Position numbers and translations under genes: made by a program | Source: Camarhynchus parvulus | Taxonomy: Eukaryota; Chordata; Aves; Passeriformes; Thraupidae | Assembly: GCF_901933205.1 (NCBI RefSeq) | Contig: NC_044572.1 | Location: 34,689,501 to 34,753,500 of the forward strand | Direction of reading: 5' to 3' | Length of the DNA: 64,000 nt | Part shown: in pieces, positions 41,876-54,195 of the stretch | Numbering within the stretch: position 1 is the stretch's first letter | Layout of the letters: each line of letters begins with the position of its first letter | Notes under the pieces: model-generated | The model's database searches: none | Told to the model about the DNA's origin: nothing | Seen by the model: only the letters and a program-made list of their open reading frames with translations

Positions 41876-44162
41876 AATTAATCCCCAAGTGTCAGGAATT
41901 TTGCTGTCAGAAACCAGCCTCTCCAGGGGTAGGTAGCAGCTAAGTAGCTGCTTTTCTTTTGGACTCTGGCACACAGTGGGGAAATCAGTCAAAAGTTGGT
42001 TGTATTTTTTGGATCTTTCCATTGGTATTGTGTGTTGAAATTATATGACACCATTTGCCAGTAATAAATCACTTTGCTGTCTTTTGTATGATTACATAAT
42101 TAAATATCCCTTGTCATGGATACACATGGAGGGATTGACTTAGACTTGCTGGGAATTAGGGGTTTGATTTTTTGAACTTTACATTTCCTGACTCCTGTGC
42201 AAATCAAATCCAGTTGTTTAATACTGATTTGAGAAATGATTCATGCAAGAAATAGTATATGGTGAGAAATACAAACCATGCTTTCAGTGAATTTTCTGCC
42301 TTGATAATAATTTACTTGTTCATTAAAAATGCATGTAGAACAGGAGCAGAGAATTTAGTTTTTTTCTAATCCTTAAAAAGGTGGTGCATTGCACAAGGAT
42401 ATTGGTACTTATCTGTTTTGCAAGGTGTTCTGAGATGAGCAGAAGGAAATTGCTGGGTGGAGCTGGGATGTAAACTCACGTATGTTTTCTGGAGCCGTGG
42501 CTGTTCTCAATGAAACACCATCACCAGAAGATGGCAGTTCCAACAGAATACCCTTGAGCCACCCTGGCTTCGACCTGCATTGGATCACTGAAAACTGGCA
42601 GTCATGCAGAGAGTCGTCCGTCACTGGGGCTGATGTCAGCGTGGCTTCTCACAGCTCCCCCGTGCCCCCACTCAGGGACACTGGAGCAGCTCTCGCAGCT
42701 GACCCATCCTTGAGCAGTGTGGTGTCTATTAGTTTTATTGCTGCTTTGATTGTTTGCAGTTGATTCTTGCTGCTTGCCACTGAAGTTTAATTCAGTTTGC
42801 ATTTGGAAATACAAGGGAGAAAATTTGTTGTTTTTATTAGAGGCTGAGCTGCGCTGAAGGCTGGATGACGATCCATTGTTCATGTTGTTACAAAATCTGA
42901 CTGAGTGGGGAAGCAAGCACAAAAGAAGGGGAAAGTATAATTCAGATTTGCCAAACAGCCCGAGAATAATTCGAAGATTAGCAATTTGGCACTGTTTACT
43001 GGCAAGTTGTGAATTAAATGTATCCCACTTTTCTCTTTACATCAGTGTATGTGTCACTTCAGTTCTGGATTTCATGGCCTTCTCATACATCTTACTCCTC
43101 CTTCTGTCAATAGGCAGGACTGTATTTTACTGCACAAGAAACGTAGGAGAAAGCATTTAACGTGGCATCAGAGACATTCTAATTGCCAGTCTCTGAAATG
43201 TGCTCATAATATCTGCAGTTTGCTTATTGAGTGGAGATGAATCGCTTCCAATTTACTTTTATGAATGCAAGTGGAACATTTGTGAAGAGTGGTTTCTGTT
43301 ATTTACACTGTGAAATGCTTGTCAGCAGCCAAGTGTAAAAGACCTGGGTGACATTTATGCTAAGTTCTCTTGTTGCAGTCATAGTTAAAGGAAAGGATAA
43401 TATTCAGTGTGATGCTCTGAAATGCACTGGGTGAAGTTCTGTTCCCAGCTTTAGCTGTCCCTGGCTTAACTCTGTATATTCATTTTGGGTATGATGCTTA
43501 GAGTTGAAAGGAAAGCTTGACTATTGCTTGCGAGAAAACAATATTAGTGACAATGAAGTCAATGGTATGCTTGCCATGAAGTTTGGCTAATCACAATCAC
43601 CACTCTGAGGTTGCTACTGAACTGCAGATGTGTGGCGATGCTTGATGTATGTAATCCTTTCTGATTTCCCACCCCTCTGTAGACTCTTCTGTCCCCTGTG
43701 GGGAGCTTATTAAACCCTTGTATTATAGGGACTAGAATCACAGCCACTAGTGCAAGAAAATATCTTTGAGATCATATTTCATGTGCCTTCCGGGGTCTGA
43801 TATAATCTCCCGATAAGAATATACCAGACATTAACTAGATACTGCAGGTGGACTTGTCTTTTTCCAATTTAGTGGGATTTGGGCATGCAGACCAGAAGGG
43901 AAGAGAGCTTTTTTTCTGAGTGCAGCAATGCATACTTATTTGGAACAATTCAAACCTATTCAAAATGAGCATTCCATGTCTGTCTCAACCTAAAATTCAG
44001 CTGGATGTTATAGTAGCTTATTGTTTGATGCAAGCACAGAGCACCTGTAAAATTTAAGGTTGTTATCATTTCTCAATTGAGAGATGAATGGAGAAAGTTG
44101 TATTTTATAGTCATACCCAGATTATGGCATAAAACATGTATAGCCTGTTTTAAATATGTTAT

Positions 44163-44205
44163 ATAAATATTATAAATATTGATTAAATATTATAAGTATT
44201 AATAT
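44163..44205. repeat. AT-rich tandem duplication, 20-bp unit
   Basis: Two copies of a 20-bp A/T-only or nearly A/T-only unit (taaatattataaatatt type) lie side by side, inside a longer AT-rich segment at about 44140-44210. Confidence 0.7.
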
Positions 44206-47200
44206 ACACATGAAACCCAAAAAATTATTTGCCTTTTTAAATGTGGCAAAAGCAACCTCCAAATTTACAGGTTGGTTTTGGCTTTTTTTCTTTCAACAAA
44301 CTGAAAAAAATGCTGTCTGTTTTTTGCTAACAATTTTTGAGAAAGAAAGGGCAAAAACCAAGCCAACTTTGAAATACATGTCACAGTTGAGGAAAATTAG
44401 AAAGCAGCAAGATCCAGAATAGCAGAAATATTAGGGAAAGTGATACTGTTTTTTATTCAGGATCTCAAATGCTTGAAGGCTGTTTTTGGCAGATTTGGGG
44501 TTTGCCCAAAGATGCTCAGTGTATAAGTTGGATCTATGCTGATAAAAGGAAGCATCAAGCAATGAACTGCACCACGATGTCAGTCTTTATGTGGAAGAAG
44601 CACTGTGAAAACTCTCTTGTTTCCAAAAAACACCCAATACTCCAGGCACAAGGATAACTTCTTTGAGGTGTTACCTTCATGTGGCATTCAGTGGGGTAGC
44701 TTCAGAGTAAATGTGTCAGTTAGGGCCATTGCCACAAGAAACAGTTCTGTGTTCTGTACAGGGAACACAATGCTCATACCCATGAAGCACCAATACTCAC
44801 TGTTTCCCTTTCCTCCTCAGAAGATGACAGTAGATGTACTTCTGACTTCCTGTAGGATCAAAAGGGAATTATATTTATTCACTTGATCAGAGGCAAAGCA
44901 GGCTGTTCTCTATGAAAGATTTCTCTTGCTGTCCATGTCACTCACAGTCACTTATTGAAATGTTATGACTGAGTGGAAATCAGCTATAACTGATGTTGGC
45001 CACTATGTTACTTTGATAAAATAATAAAAATAATCAGTAAGGGCCAAAAGTCATGAAAGGTGAGGACCTCCATTTCCTCTTGGCTTGGTGGGGATTTTTT
45101 TTAAATTGCCTTATAAAAGGGAGAAAAAATGGGATTGTGCCCTAAAAATCTCTGGTATGAGGTTAGCAGATATTTCATGTTTAGGTGAAAGCAGGTCTGA
45201 GTAGCAAGTCTTCTGTTTCAGTCCCAGTTTGCAAGCTGCCAGGTCCCTGTGGGCTCTGGCAGAGTCAGTCACACAGTTCCTGAAAAAACTGAACGGCTGC
45301 AGAATTGGATCTTGGGTTACCATTTCATTCTAGAGGGGATTTGGTGGTGTCGTCAGTCCAGTAAGTTCAATTTTTATGCCATCACATTTTATTTGACACT
45401 AAACTAAAACAGCTGCTTGCAATTAGCACACATGAAAGGAACAATAACAAAAGTGCAGCCTGCCCTTCAAGCACTACACATGCTCAGTGCAAAGAGTTTA
45501 CCAAGTTCTGGTGATTTTCCCTCCCTCTGCTCTAACTGAAACATCGAAAACAATTGATCTCACTGAAAACCAAATGAAAAAAAATGTTTATCGTTCCCTG
45601 AATGTTTCTGATTGGCAGCAGTGACTGGTTATTGGAAAATTTAGGCTGTTCCAGATGTGGGCATGAGCAGGACTCTTGCTGCTGCGGAGCTGATCTAAGC
45701 ATGAAGTTAAAGGGAGGCAATGCCCTGGGACAGGATGATGTAGAGAGCTGGTTTCTTACCAGGACTGGGATCCAGGGCAACTGGTCCTCCCTCCCATTGG
45801 GAACAGTGAACAAGGAGCTTGTAAAATACACAGACCAAATGGAAATGACCCCTACTGACTGAAACCAGCTGCATGTCAGACCTCTCACTGTCTCTCTTGA
45901 TTTGCTATCTCAAATAAATGGATGTGATAGAAGGGCTACAGAAAGAAAACAAAATAATTTATTCTCCTTGAAGTTGCACCACACTAGCAAGCTTCAGTTT
46001 TTACAGCTGAAAAAAATAATGTTTATTCACAGATTAAGTTTTTCCCTCCTTTTTTTTCGCTTTGAAAGTCTGCAGTTTAGAAGACATACTGTAGCTCAGT
46101 TTCAGAAGTCTGTGACAAAGAGACATGGTAGATTTTGTAAGGTATTTGTCACATAAAACTTCTGGCTAATGAGAGCTTGGTTGTTTTGCATTTAGATTCA
46201 GAAAAAAAAGTTATAGCAGCTTTTTGGTGCTTTGCCTTAGATGTGCATGGTGGCTGAGCTCCATGAAAAACATCTTAGTGAGTTGTGAAGAAACATGACA
46301 CAGAGAAAGATTGGACTTATTGATGCATTTTTCCCCATATTTTTCCTAATACACTCCTGGGTAACACCAGTTATTCTGAGCATTGTGAGGAGCTGCTTGA
46401 AGTAACCATGGTAGCACTTGAATTCAGGAACAGTTAAGGACAACAGCTTCTCCAGTCCTCCATTTGATGCCCAGGATGGGTTACTGCTATTGACATTAGA
46501 TTGCCCTGTGTTCTGACTTCTGAGGTAGAGAAGGAGGTACTTAACCTCACTGTCACCTTTGATCTCTAATTTTGAGAAGATCATCAGGATGGGACACATG
46601 CCATGCAGTTATGGTTTGATAGACTTTTTTAAGGAAACTTCTTAAAAGACATCAGTCTAGACTTTATTCTTGCAAACTCACATACTGATGTGTTTTACAA
46701 ATATATCTTTTTCTTTTTTTTTTAAGTCTTGGTCAGCCAATAGATCATTAGTGAAAGAAGCCACCAAATTTAGATTAATAGATCTATTAGAGTGTCTTGG
46801 CAGAATGACCTTCATGAAGTCTGAAAAAGCATGTGGATACAAAAACTTGAGGATGACACTTTGAAGTGAATGTTACTTCTTTTGCCTTCCACAACTTTCT
46901 ATTTCTTCCTCTATTTTTCTTTTCTTTTCTTCCCCCTTAAGAATTTGTTTCTTTCTCACTAACAGTTGTACAAACATGATACAGTAACAGCTTTGAAAGT
47001 AGAAGCCTTTACCTGCTGCCTTGCAGCGTTGCAACAGCCAGCTGTTATTTCAATACAAAATAGACTGCAATCCCCATCTGTAGGTTGTAAGAGTCTGGTA
47101 GTCACTCTTTTTGCTTTAAAGACAGAACCAAAATGCAGTTCAGCCTGGCCATTGTTCTTCTGCTGGCATTTTCTGTCACATTGGCTTATAGGATCTTCTG

Positions 47201-48443
47201 ACAATCACCTGTGGCCCACAGATAGATATTGCTATGGGGAAAGACTCACCTCTGTGCCTCCTACCACTGCATTTTTTTACTGATTGTCCTATGGTGAAAT
47301 CTCCTACAGATGAGTTTTCTACTATTCATTCTATCCTCTGGCTGGATATGATGTAGTTTTTGGGTTATTCAAATTGTGCTGGTTTGGCATCAAGTGATGC
47401 CACACACCTCCTTCCTTTGTTTTTTATCTAAACATTTTCTGCTAATTACTTGCATTAGTGAGAGTAAATCAATTTACTTTGAAAATATAGAGTTAAAGAG
47501 GTCTTGGGTGGCTGCCTGTAGATAATGTTCTATGTTGAGCAAGAAGAAGAACCATGGATGTGAAGGAGGTTTCTATGGGTTTGGAAGAAACTCTTCTCCT
47601 AGCTGGCATCTGTGAGGCTCTACCTTTGGCACCCTCTTATAGGAGGCCAGTGATTCCAGTAGTCCAAGGATCAGATGACACCAGCAAGGTGTTGGTATGC
47701 CAGTCCACAGCTTTGGGATGACCCTGTAATTGTGCTGAAAGGGAACTTTTTTATTCTGTATTTCCGCAATATCCTTTGTACACAAAGGCCCTATGCTGCA
47801 GTTCAAAATGTTTCAACCTTTCCCATTGGCTTTTAGTTGTGTTCAGGAAAAAGTGAACAAATCCCACTGGTACTAAGGAAGGTTTTGCTCTGGTCAGATT
47901 CCAGGGCCCAATCCAGTGGCATGTGGCATACAAAACAGAGAGAGGTTAGCATGTGATGAAAGGACAATGCACACTTGAACTTTTCAGCAAACAAGGAGGA
48001 TCAGGTTGAAGCCATCCTCATTATTTTCCCATCTTTATGATGAAAGAACAGGTTGGGTACTAGTATAACAGAATTTGAAAAACATCTAAATGTAATATAT
48101 TTTCCAATGAGTCTTTAAATAATGTCTGAAGTAAAAACAAGATGGGCATTTTGTTTCATCTTTATTTTAATCAGATTTTCATTTTTAAAAGTTGTGAGAA
48201 TACAAGATTGTTGAAGGTAACTCTCCTCAGCTGGCCAAAGAGAGAGACAGTTATTTTTCCTCAGAAGCACAGTAGGAAATGCGTAACTGTTAAATTTCAA
48301 TTCAGACATTTTAATCTTTAAATATTTGCGGTGGAAAACTAGATTAGACCCTAAGAATATGTTCTTTTTCTAACTGAAGTAAGATGCCTTTTAGCAAGGA
48401 AACAGCAAGAGAAAAACTAAATAAATCTCAAAACACAAGACAG

Positions 48444-48563
48444 GGCGCCATTTCTGCAACAGCATTTCTGATTGGTCAGATCACCATGTACAAATATTGA
48501 ATTTTCTGCCTTGTTCTGTTCCAGAGATTGAAGGCAGCACTGACTCATCATCCTGCCGCCATG
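48444..48563 (+). promoter_or_regulatory. Candidate internal promoter motif cluster
   Basis: Within 120 bases spanning the start of the His-rich exon lie four motifs. GGCGCCATTT (48444-48453) has a reverse complement resembling YY1. CTGATTGGTCAG (48468-48479) is an inverted CCAAT box with good NF-Y flanks. TGACTCA (48541-48547) is an exact AP-1/TRE site inside the coding exon. GCCGCCATG is a strong Kozak context with its ATG at 48561-48563, in frame with CREB5. Motif matches are seen directly; promoter activity is inference. No TATA box or CpG island is evident. Confidence 0.25.
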
Positions 48564-48848
48564 TCGAACGGGAATATGAACACCATGGGCCACATGATGG
48601 AAATGATGAGCTCGCGACAGGACCAGACACCACACCATCATATGCACTCACATCCTCATCAGCACCAGACACTGCCACCTCATCATTCATACCCACATCA
48701 GCACCAGCATCCGGCACACCATCCTCATCCTCAGCCTCATCACCAGCAGAACCATCCCCACCATCACTCCCACTCGCACCTTCACGCACACCCGGCACAC
48801 CACCAGACCTCGCCGCACCCACCGCTGCACTCGGGCGGACAAGCACAG
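48525..48848 (+). CDS. CREB5: CREB5 exon, histidine-rich segment
   Basis: CREB5 is a nuclear bZIP activator related to ATF2 and ATF7 that binds CRE/AP-1-type sites as a homodimer or with c-Jun. This 324-nt exon (108 codons) starts after a pyrimidine tract and cag at 48524 and ends CAG before gtagac, with phase 0 at its 3' end. It begins R-L-K-A-A-L-T-H-H, then a Met/Asn-rich part (exon residues 13-28). Residues 37-102 contain 29 histidines, mostly as HP, HQ and HS pairs, as in mammalian CREB5. The exon ends G-G-Q-A-Q. Compared with the human protein as I recall it, only a few residues differ (for example S for G at residue 29 and S for P at 55). The CAY repeats leave the other frames open too; those are shadows. 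The preceding exon is outside the window. Confidence 0.97.
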
Positions 48849-51800
48849 GTAGACCTTTGTGTCCTACTGCATCTCTGAGTTTTGCTCTTGGGTGGAGTTA
48901 AAGCCTGATCTCAGTATTGTTTCTTCTTGCATGCATGTCTTGTTAGATACAAGCCCGTCGGGCTGCTAGCAAATGTCTGCTAATGGTGATGGGGATGCTC
49001 AAACTTTATTTAGAAAATAGAGTGAAGCAACAACTTGTTTTGCTGCCTAATTTACTAGACATTTGTAATTTCTTACTTTATAAGGAGCTCCAAGGCTTTT
49101 CAGTGCTCTGAGCTCTGCAGATTGCCACATATCCTTTTATGGATGAGGTTTATTACAGAGATTGGCACATTATATATGTTGCTTAATGTGCTTGAACCTG
49201 AACTTCTCAGGCCAAGATTTAACAAGCTGTATGAGTTCTACCTGCAGAAATACATTACAAAGTCTTTATGAAATGAAATGGCACTGGTGTGTGTGTAGCC
49301 AGGGGCAGTATTCAAGATTGGAGATAATAGAGGTAGTTCTAAGTAAGGATACACTGGCTTGGAAAAGATTAATTGATCCAGACTCTGTGAAGAGGACAGA
49401 CATCTGCATAGCATGAAAGATTAGCTGTGAGTGCAGCCAGTACTTGGTGCTTGTTGTGGCAGGAGAAGGAGGAGGATGAAGCCAGTCCAAGGAGAGAGAT
49501 TTAAACAAAGAAGGCAATTTAGACTTGTATTCATGTGACAAGTCAGTGAAGGTCTCCACTGAATGAGATGGAGGACTCAATTTTTTTGACCAGGTATATC
49601 GGCTTCAGCAATTTGGATAATTCGTTATCTGGACTGAATGTTTCTTGAACTAAGGAGCTAGTGAGCACAAACTTTAGCAGAGTCATTTTTAAGAGGAATT
49701 CTATTCATGTCTTAAAATGATAGGCTTCTGCATCAGGATCACACAAGAAAATCAAGCTCTGGAGGCAGTTACTGTAACATGTCAGGTCTGGAGAGCAATG
49801 TTAAGGAAGACAAACAGGCAGTGCATGGAATGTGAGGACAAAGAGGAATGCCAGCCATAAGAACCTCAATCTGTGAAGTATTGTGTTGCTTGCAAATACC
49901 TTTCAGACAAGCTCTTAGAAAACATTAAAGAAAATGAGAGTATTTGGCTGGCATCCCAGTGTCCCACAACATTAACTATTTACTAACATCTAGCTTTATT
50001 ACTGCAGAGTCTGCAAGCACATGGGATCTCCCTAAAGTATTTGCTAATGTAAAATGAATTGTCAGCTTTAGAGAAACAGTCTAAGTAAGAGCAGCAGACT
50101 CCCCTGTGAGAGGATGTCCATAGCTTTCCTAAGTTTACTTCAGTTTTTACTTTGTGAATTCAATTATTTTCCCATCTGTTAATGAGTTATTTTCCTTGGA
50201 GTTGTTTAAAAACTCCAATAAAAAGACAGCCATCTCATATCAGAAACCAAAAGTAACCTGATTGCTGTATTGGAGATCACTGAGAGAGTAAGGATAAAGT
50301 TGTGCTTAGCCAATTGAGGACTCCATGGATGAGATGGTGGAAGCCACTTAACTTTCACTGAGGGGTTAAGGGGATAAACATGTTAATGCAGTTGAGGGCA
50401 TCAGATCCCATGTTATGGAGCACTGCTGCAAAACAGTCACAGCATCACTTTAAACAGATGAAGAGAAAACTACTGGGGAAAACAGCTACCATGGGGAAAC
50501 AAACCTCACAGTTTTAAGGACAAGATCAGTGAGCCAATGGCCCTCCTCTAGACCCACTTGAACAGGGACCTTGACTTTCTTACACAGTTAGGACAGCTTC
50601 AGCTTTTTGTGCTTTGTATTCCCTCCTATCTGGCACCACAAAAGACTCTCAGGCAGGCAAGAAGAGATACAGGCACATGGGTAGGGGTCAGAGTCCCTCT
50701 GTGTTCAGTACTACATGGTCTCTGGAGCTGGGTCTGTGCAGTCAGATGAGCTTTGCCATGCACAGTTTGTCACTGGAGGCAACAGACTCCATGGGAGATC
50801 AAGGAGATCTTCACCTTGTCCATGAGTGTAAGTGTCACCAAAGGGATCAGACAGAGGGTGATGGAGTAGGAATTCCAGGGTCAGTGGCTTCCCCAGGCAG
50901 CAGAGCTCTTGGTGTGCATCTGTTCCTCTGGTGCAAAGGCAATAGTGATTTCTGAACAGATGCACTGGAGGGGGGAAAACAAGCACTTGCTGAGTAATAA
51001 CCACATAGTTATTACTTTCAAAGCTCATCCATAGTCCCCATGGTAATGGCCTCTTTGGGGATCAGATTGCTCCAGCAGACATTAATTTTATGGTGTGATT
51101 TTCTAATTATTAACCTCTTTATTCTTCTGAGCCAGATTCTTCCATTCCAAACCACCTGCCAAATGACAGCATGGTCCATGCTGCTGTAAGCTGCATACTC
51201 CCATGCCGAGACTGTTGTTATTCTGCACCGTGCCCTTCTGTAATGTTAGAATTAATTTCATGCTTTTCAGCTACCATTTTGATACACAGGAGCCCAAGGC
51301 GTTATGTTTTCATAGAATGACTGAATGGGTATTAGTATTGTGGTAAATTGCAAAGAACAGAAGTAAATATTGGATAAAAGTAGAAATCAGCTTCTGATAG
51401 GTATCTTTCTGAGAAAGAGAGATATTTTACCAAGTTCTAGCTATGCTACCTCAACTACTACAAAAATTATAGTGTTATTCTGCATTGATCCTCTAAAGAT
51501 TTCTTTATGTCAAACTTGGCAGAGTGATAGCTCAAGTGAAGTTATGGTTTGGATGCCATTCCATTCTCTTAGCTGTCCTATGTTTGTCTTCATGATGGAT
51601 ACCTGATTAGTACCCTCTAAGAACACCAAAATTAACTTACATTTTTATATTTAGTTCATTTTCTTTCTTATGTCCCAGGCAGGGCAATGAAATCCTGCTA
51701 GAGAATGATGCCTAGATGGTTACTAAGATATAGTCTAACATGTTTTAGGGTTAAGAGCTATCAAGTAAGAGTCAGTTAATTATCCCACGTGACCTTATTA

Positions 51801-53967
51801 GTGGAATAATGGCAGCCCTTATAATTAATATCTTCCTGAGATGGAGAGAAGATTTTGTTGTTCTGAAAATGCACTCTGACTACCCAGACACTGCCTGGTA
51901 TATTCTGAAAACAAAATTACTCACTAGTCATTCAGGAGAAAATAACCACACAAGAGGAATGAAAAAAAAAGTATCATTACTTTTTCTGCCTTTGTACCAG
52001 ACTTCACTGAGAGAATTAAGAAACAAGAATTTTTAAAGTTGAATGGAAAAGGAGCAAAAAGGGATAAGGAAATATAAATAACAGATCTCTGAAGTCTGGA
52101 AAGGTGTTATGTATGGGAAAATGAAAGGTCTTTGATGAGATGTTGACATTAAAAGGTACTTCTGAGACCTCTGCACTCAGACATGCTGTTAAAGAGGCAA
52201 CATGCCCAGCCCTGGTGGACAGGGAGCAGCTGGAATCCCTTGGCAGCAGTCTCCTGGCAGAAGGCAGGGGATGCTGGTGAGAATGGGGGATGTGCCCATT
52301 GCAGCTGCCATGGACCTGGCACTCCAACCCTCAGTGTGGACAGCATGTTGAAGATTTTATCAGCAAACATATGGAGCTCATGCAAGCTGAAATTTTAAAA
52401 ATCAGTCAGAAAATGTGGGGTGGCTTATTTATTTTAGAAGGTTATTCTTAAAAAAAAACTTTTTCTGCTCCTGTGAGAGAGATTCCCTGACAGTGCAACA
52501 TAAAGATGAGAATAAATTCGGCTTTATGCAAAAAGCATTATCAGATGTACAGAATAATTACACATAAAATTGCCACTGTGATTGCCACAAAGTCAGCTGG
52601 GGGAGGGAGCAAACTAGATTCTAGACAGAAAAGCCACCTCAACTTTGCAAGACTCAAGACGATAGTATTGTTTTAATTGAGACAGACTGAGGTGTTAGGC
52701 AAACATGTTAATTGCAGCAATTGAAATTCAGGGCTCAGTCTGACAAAGCACTGAGTGCGTCCACTCCCTGGAGTCAAAAGGAAGCACCTTGGAGGTTTGG
52801 GCCTTTGCCAGAACAAGAGGGTTAATTTTGAGTCAACAATTCCAGTTTCCAGACTGTTCCAGACTGTGCAGGAGTGGCAGCAGCAATGTGAGCTGAGTGT
52901 AAGCAATAGAATCCATGGACTGGGTTCCCAGACCCCAAGTAGAGGGAGAGAGAAGGTGTCTCCAGAGCCCCGCAGCCTGGGTGCCACAGACAGGCAGGAA
53001 AGTAGTCCAAAAGCCTATTCCCAGGGAGTTGAACATTAAATCTGGTGCTGGTTCCTGACAGGGACGTGGGAATGTTACATCTGCCCAGGAGTCAGTTGGA
53101 GAATTCTTTACATGGCACTGCCCCCACCATGCACCTTTTCTGTAATATTGTGGGCCAGTTACTCTCAGGGGCCTGATCAATACTCCCTTGTATTTGAAAA
53201 AGCATAAATACATATCTTTTTCCATAGTTTTGTAGCAGTGGACTGGATGTAGTGTTCCTATACTCTCAAAGCCAGGGATAAATTGAATAAAAACAAGAAT
53301 AGTGTCCACAGCACAGAGGTCAAATGGAAACTGGTAAGAGGAATATCCCTTATCCACACAGTGCAGGGACATCAAAACATCGGTTCAAGTTCAATTTATC
53401 AAAACACAGGTTCAACCTAAAGTCTTTCTTTGCCCATGAGGGGCAGTGAGGTCTGCTGCCTTTGTGCAATCCCAGCTCCATGCAGGTGCAAAAGCTCTGC
53501 AGCTCCTGTCTCCAGAGATGGCAAAGATTGAGGTAGAGATGGTGAAGCTCAGAAAATATAAATGGCCTAAAATTTTAGGCAACTGGGGGACAAGGGGAGA
53601 AAGAGAGACACAGAAATTAGACCACTACCGTCCTCTGCTTTGATTAAAACAGATCCTGAGAGAAACTGGACATTTCAGATTTTAAATAGGTGGTGGCAGA
53701 GAATGCATCTAAGTGAATGCTTTTAAGAACTAACTCAAGGGAGAAAAAATACTCAGACGATAATTTAAAAAAAATCTCTTCTTCGACTATGGCAAGGATT
53801 TGCCAGCAGCTGCTTTCAGTGGCACCTGATGCAGCTTTTGACTTCAGCCTGTTGCAGACCTTGCTGGGGAGAAGGCAGAGTGTGTGCGATTCCCCTTCCC
53901 ATTTCAGTATCCCCCTCTGTAACTTCCCCCCTTGCCACCCTCTGCAAAACATCTTCTTGCCCTGCAG
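48849..53967 (+). other. CREB5: CREB5 intron, 5.1 kb, phase 0
   Basis: The donor is CAG|gtagac and the acceptor is ccctgcag after a C/T-rich tract. If it were not spliced, the frame would add V-D-L-C-V-L-L-H-L and stop at 48876-48878. No exon, recognisable transposon or RNA gene was found inside. A weak stem (TTGGAGTT...AACTCCAA) lies near 50197-50219. A 180-codon antisense open frame at 52833-53375 has no recognisable protein features and is treated as chance. Confidence 0.9.
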
Positions 53968-54195
53968 GTTTCGCCAGCAGCGCAGCAGATGCAGCCCACG
54001 CAGACGGTACAGCCACCACAGCCAACTGGAGGTCGCCGGAGGAGGGTGGTGGATGAAGACCCAGATGAGAGGAGGCGGAAATTTCTGGAAAGGAACCGAG
54101 CTGCTGCCACGCGCTGCAGACAGAAGAGGAAGGTCTGGGTGATGTCACTGGAAAAGAAAGCAGAAGAGCTCACCCAGACAAACATGCAGCTTCAG
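53968..54195 (+). CDS. CREB5: CREB5 exon, bZIP basic region and zipper start
   Basis: This 228-nt exon (76 codons, phase 0 at both ends) encodes the DNA-binding part. Residues 1-20 are a Gln/Pro/Thr-rich linker. Residues 21-26 (GGRRRR) begin the basic region. The bZIP signature N-x7-R is present as N43...R51 within NRAAATRCR, so the DNA-contacting Asn, Ala, Cys and Arg residues are intact. The leucine zipper starts at L61 and continues at L68 and L75. The exon closes T-N-M-Q-L-Q before gtgcga, a weak donor. The basic region is essentially identical to that of ATF2/ATF7/CREB5 proteins; the flanking linker and His-rich exon identify CREB5. The acceptor at 53967 was chosen because it joins the Q|V codon boundary known in the protein. 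Confidence 0.98.

Larger units (their letters stand above)
1..48524 (+). other. CREB5: Presumed CREB5 intron, no exon recognised
   Basis: This stretch precedes the His-rich CREB5 exon. I looked for the upstream CREB5 exons (the N-terminal C2H2 zinc finger, the Ser/Gln-rich segment and the Met/Pro-rich segment before the His-rich part) and for any other gene, and found none. It is therefore most simply one long intron, which fits the very large introns of vertebrate CREB5. It is mostly unique AT-rich sequence with scattered stop codons in all frames. The repeats, palindromes and transposon remnants I could identify are listed separately; I see nothing else supportable between them. Regulatory elements are likely in an intron of this size, but cannot be called without cross-species alignment. 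The intron assignment is inferred. Confidence 0.7.

Noticed and set aside
48481..48846. Antisense 121-codon frame opposite the His-rich exon
   Set aside because: It is explained by the CAC/CAT repeat, whose complement (GTG/ATG) contains no stops.
51309..51330. Start of a reverse-oriented CR1 (tcatagaatgactgaatgg)
   Set aside because: Only the first dozen bases resemble the CR1 3' end; the following bases show none of the expected conserved blocks.
52833..53375. 180-codon minus-strand open frame in the intron before the bZIP exon
   Set aside because: It is the longest open frame outside the exons, but has no recognisable domain, no low-complexity bias typical of a real short protein, and no splice or promoter context. 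A chance frame in moderately GC-rich intron is more likely.
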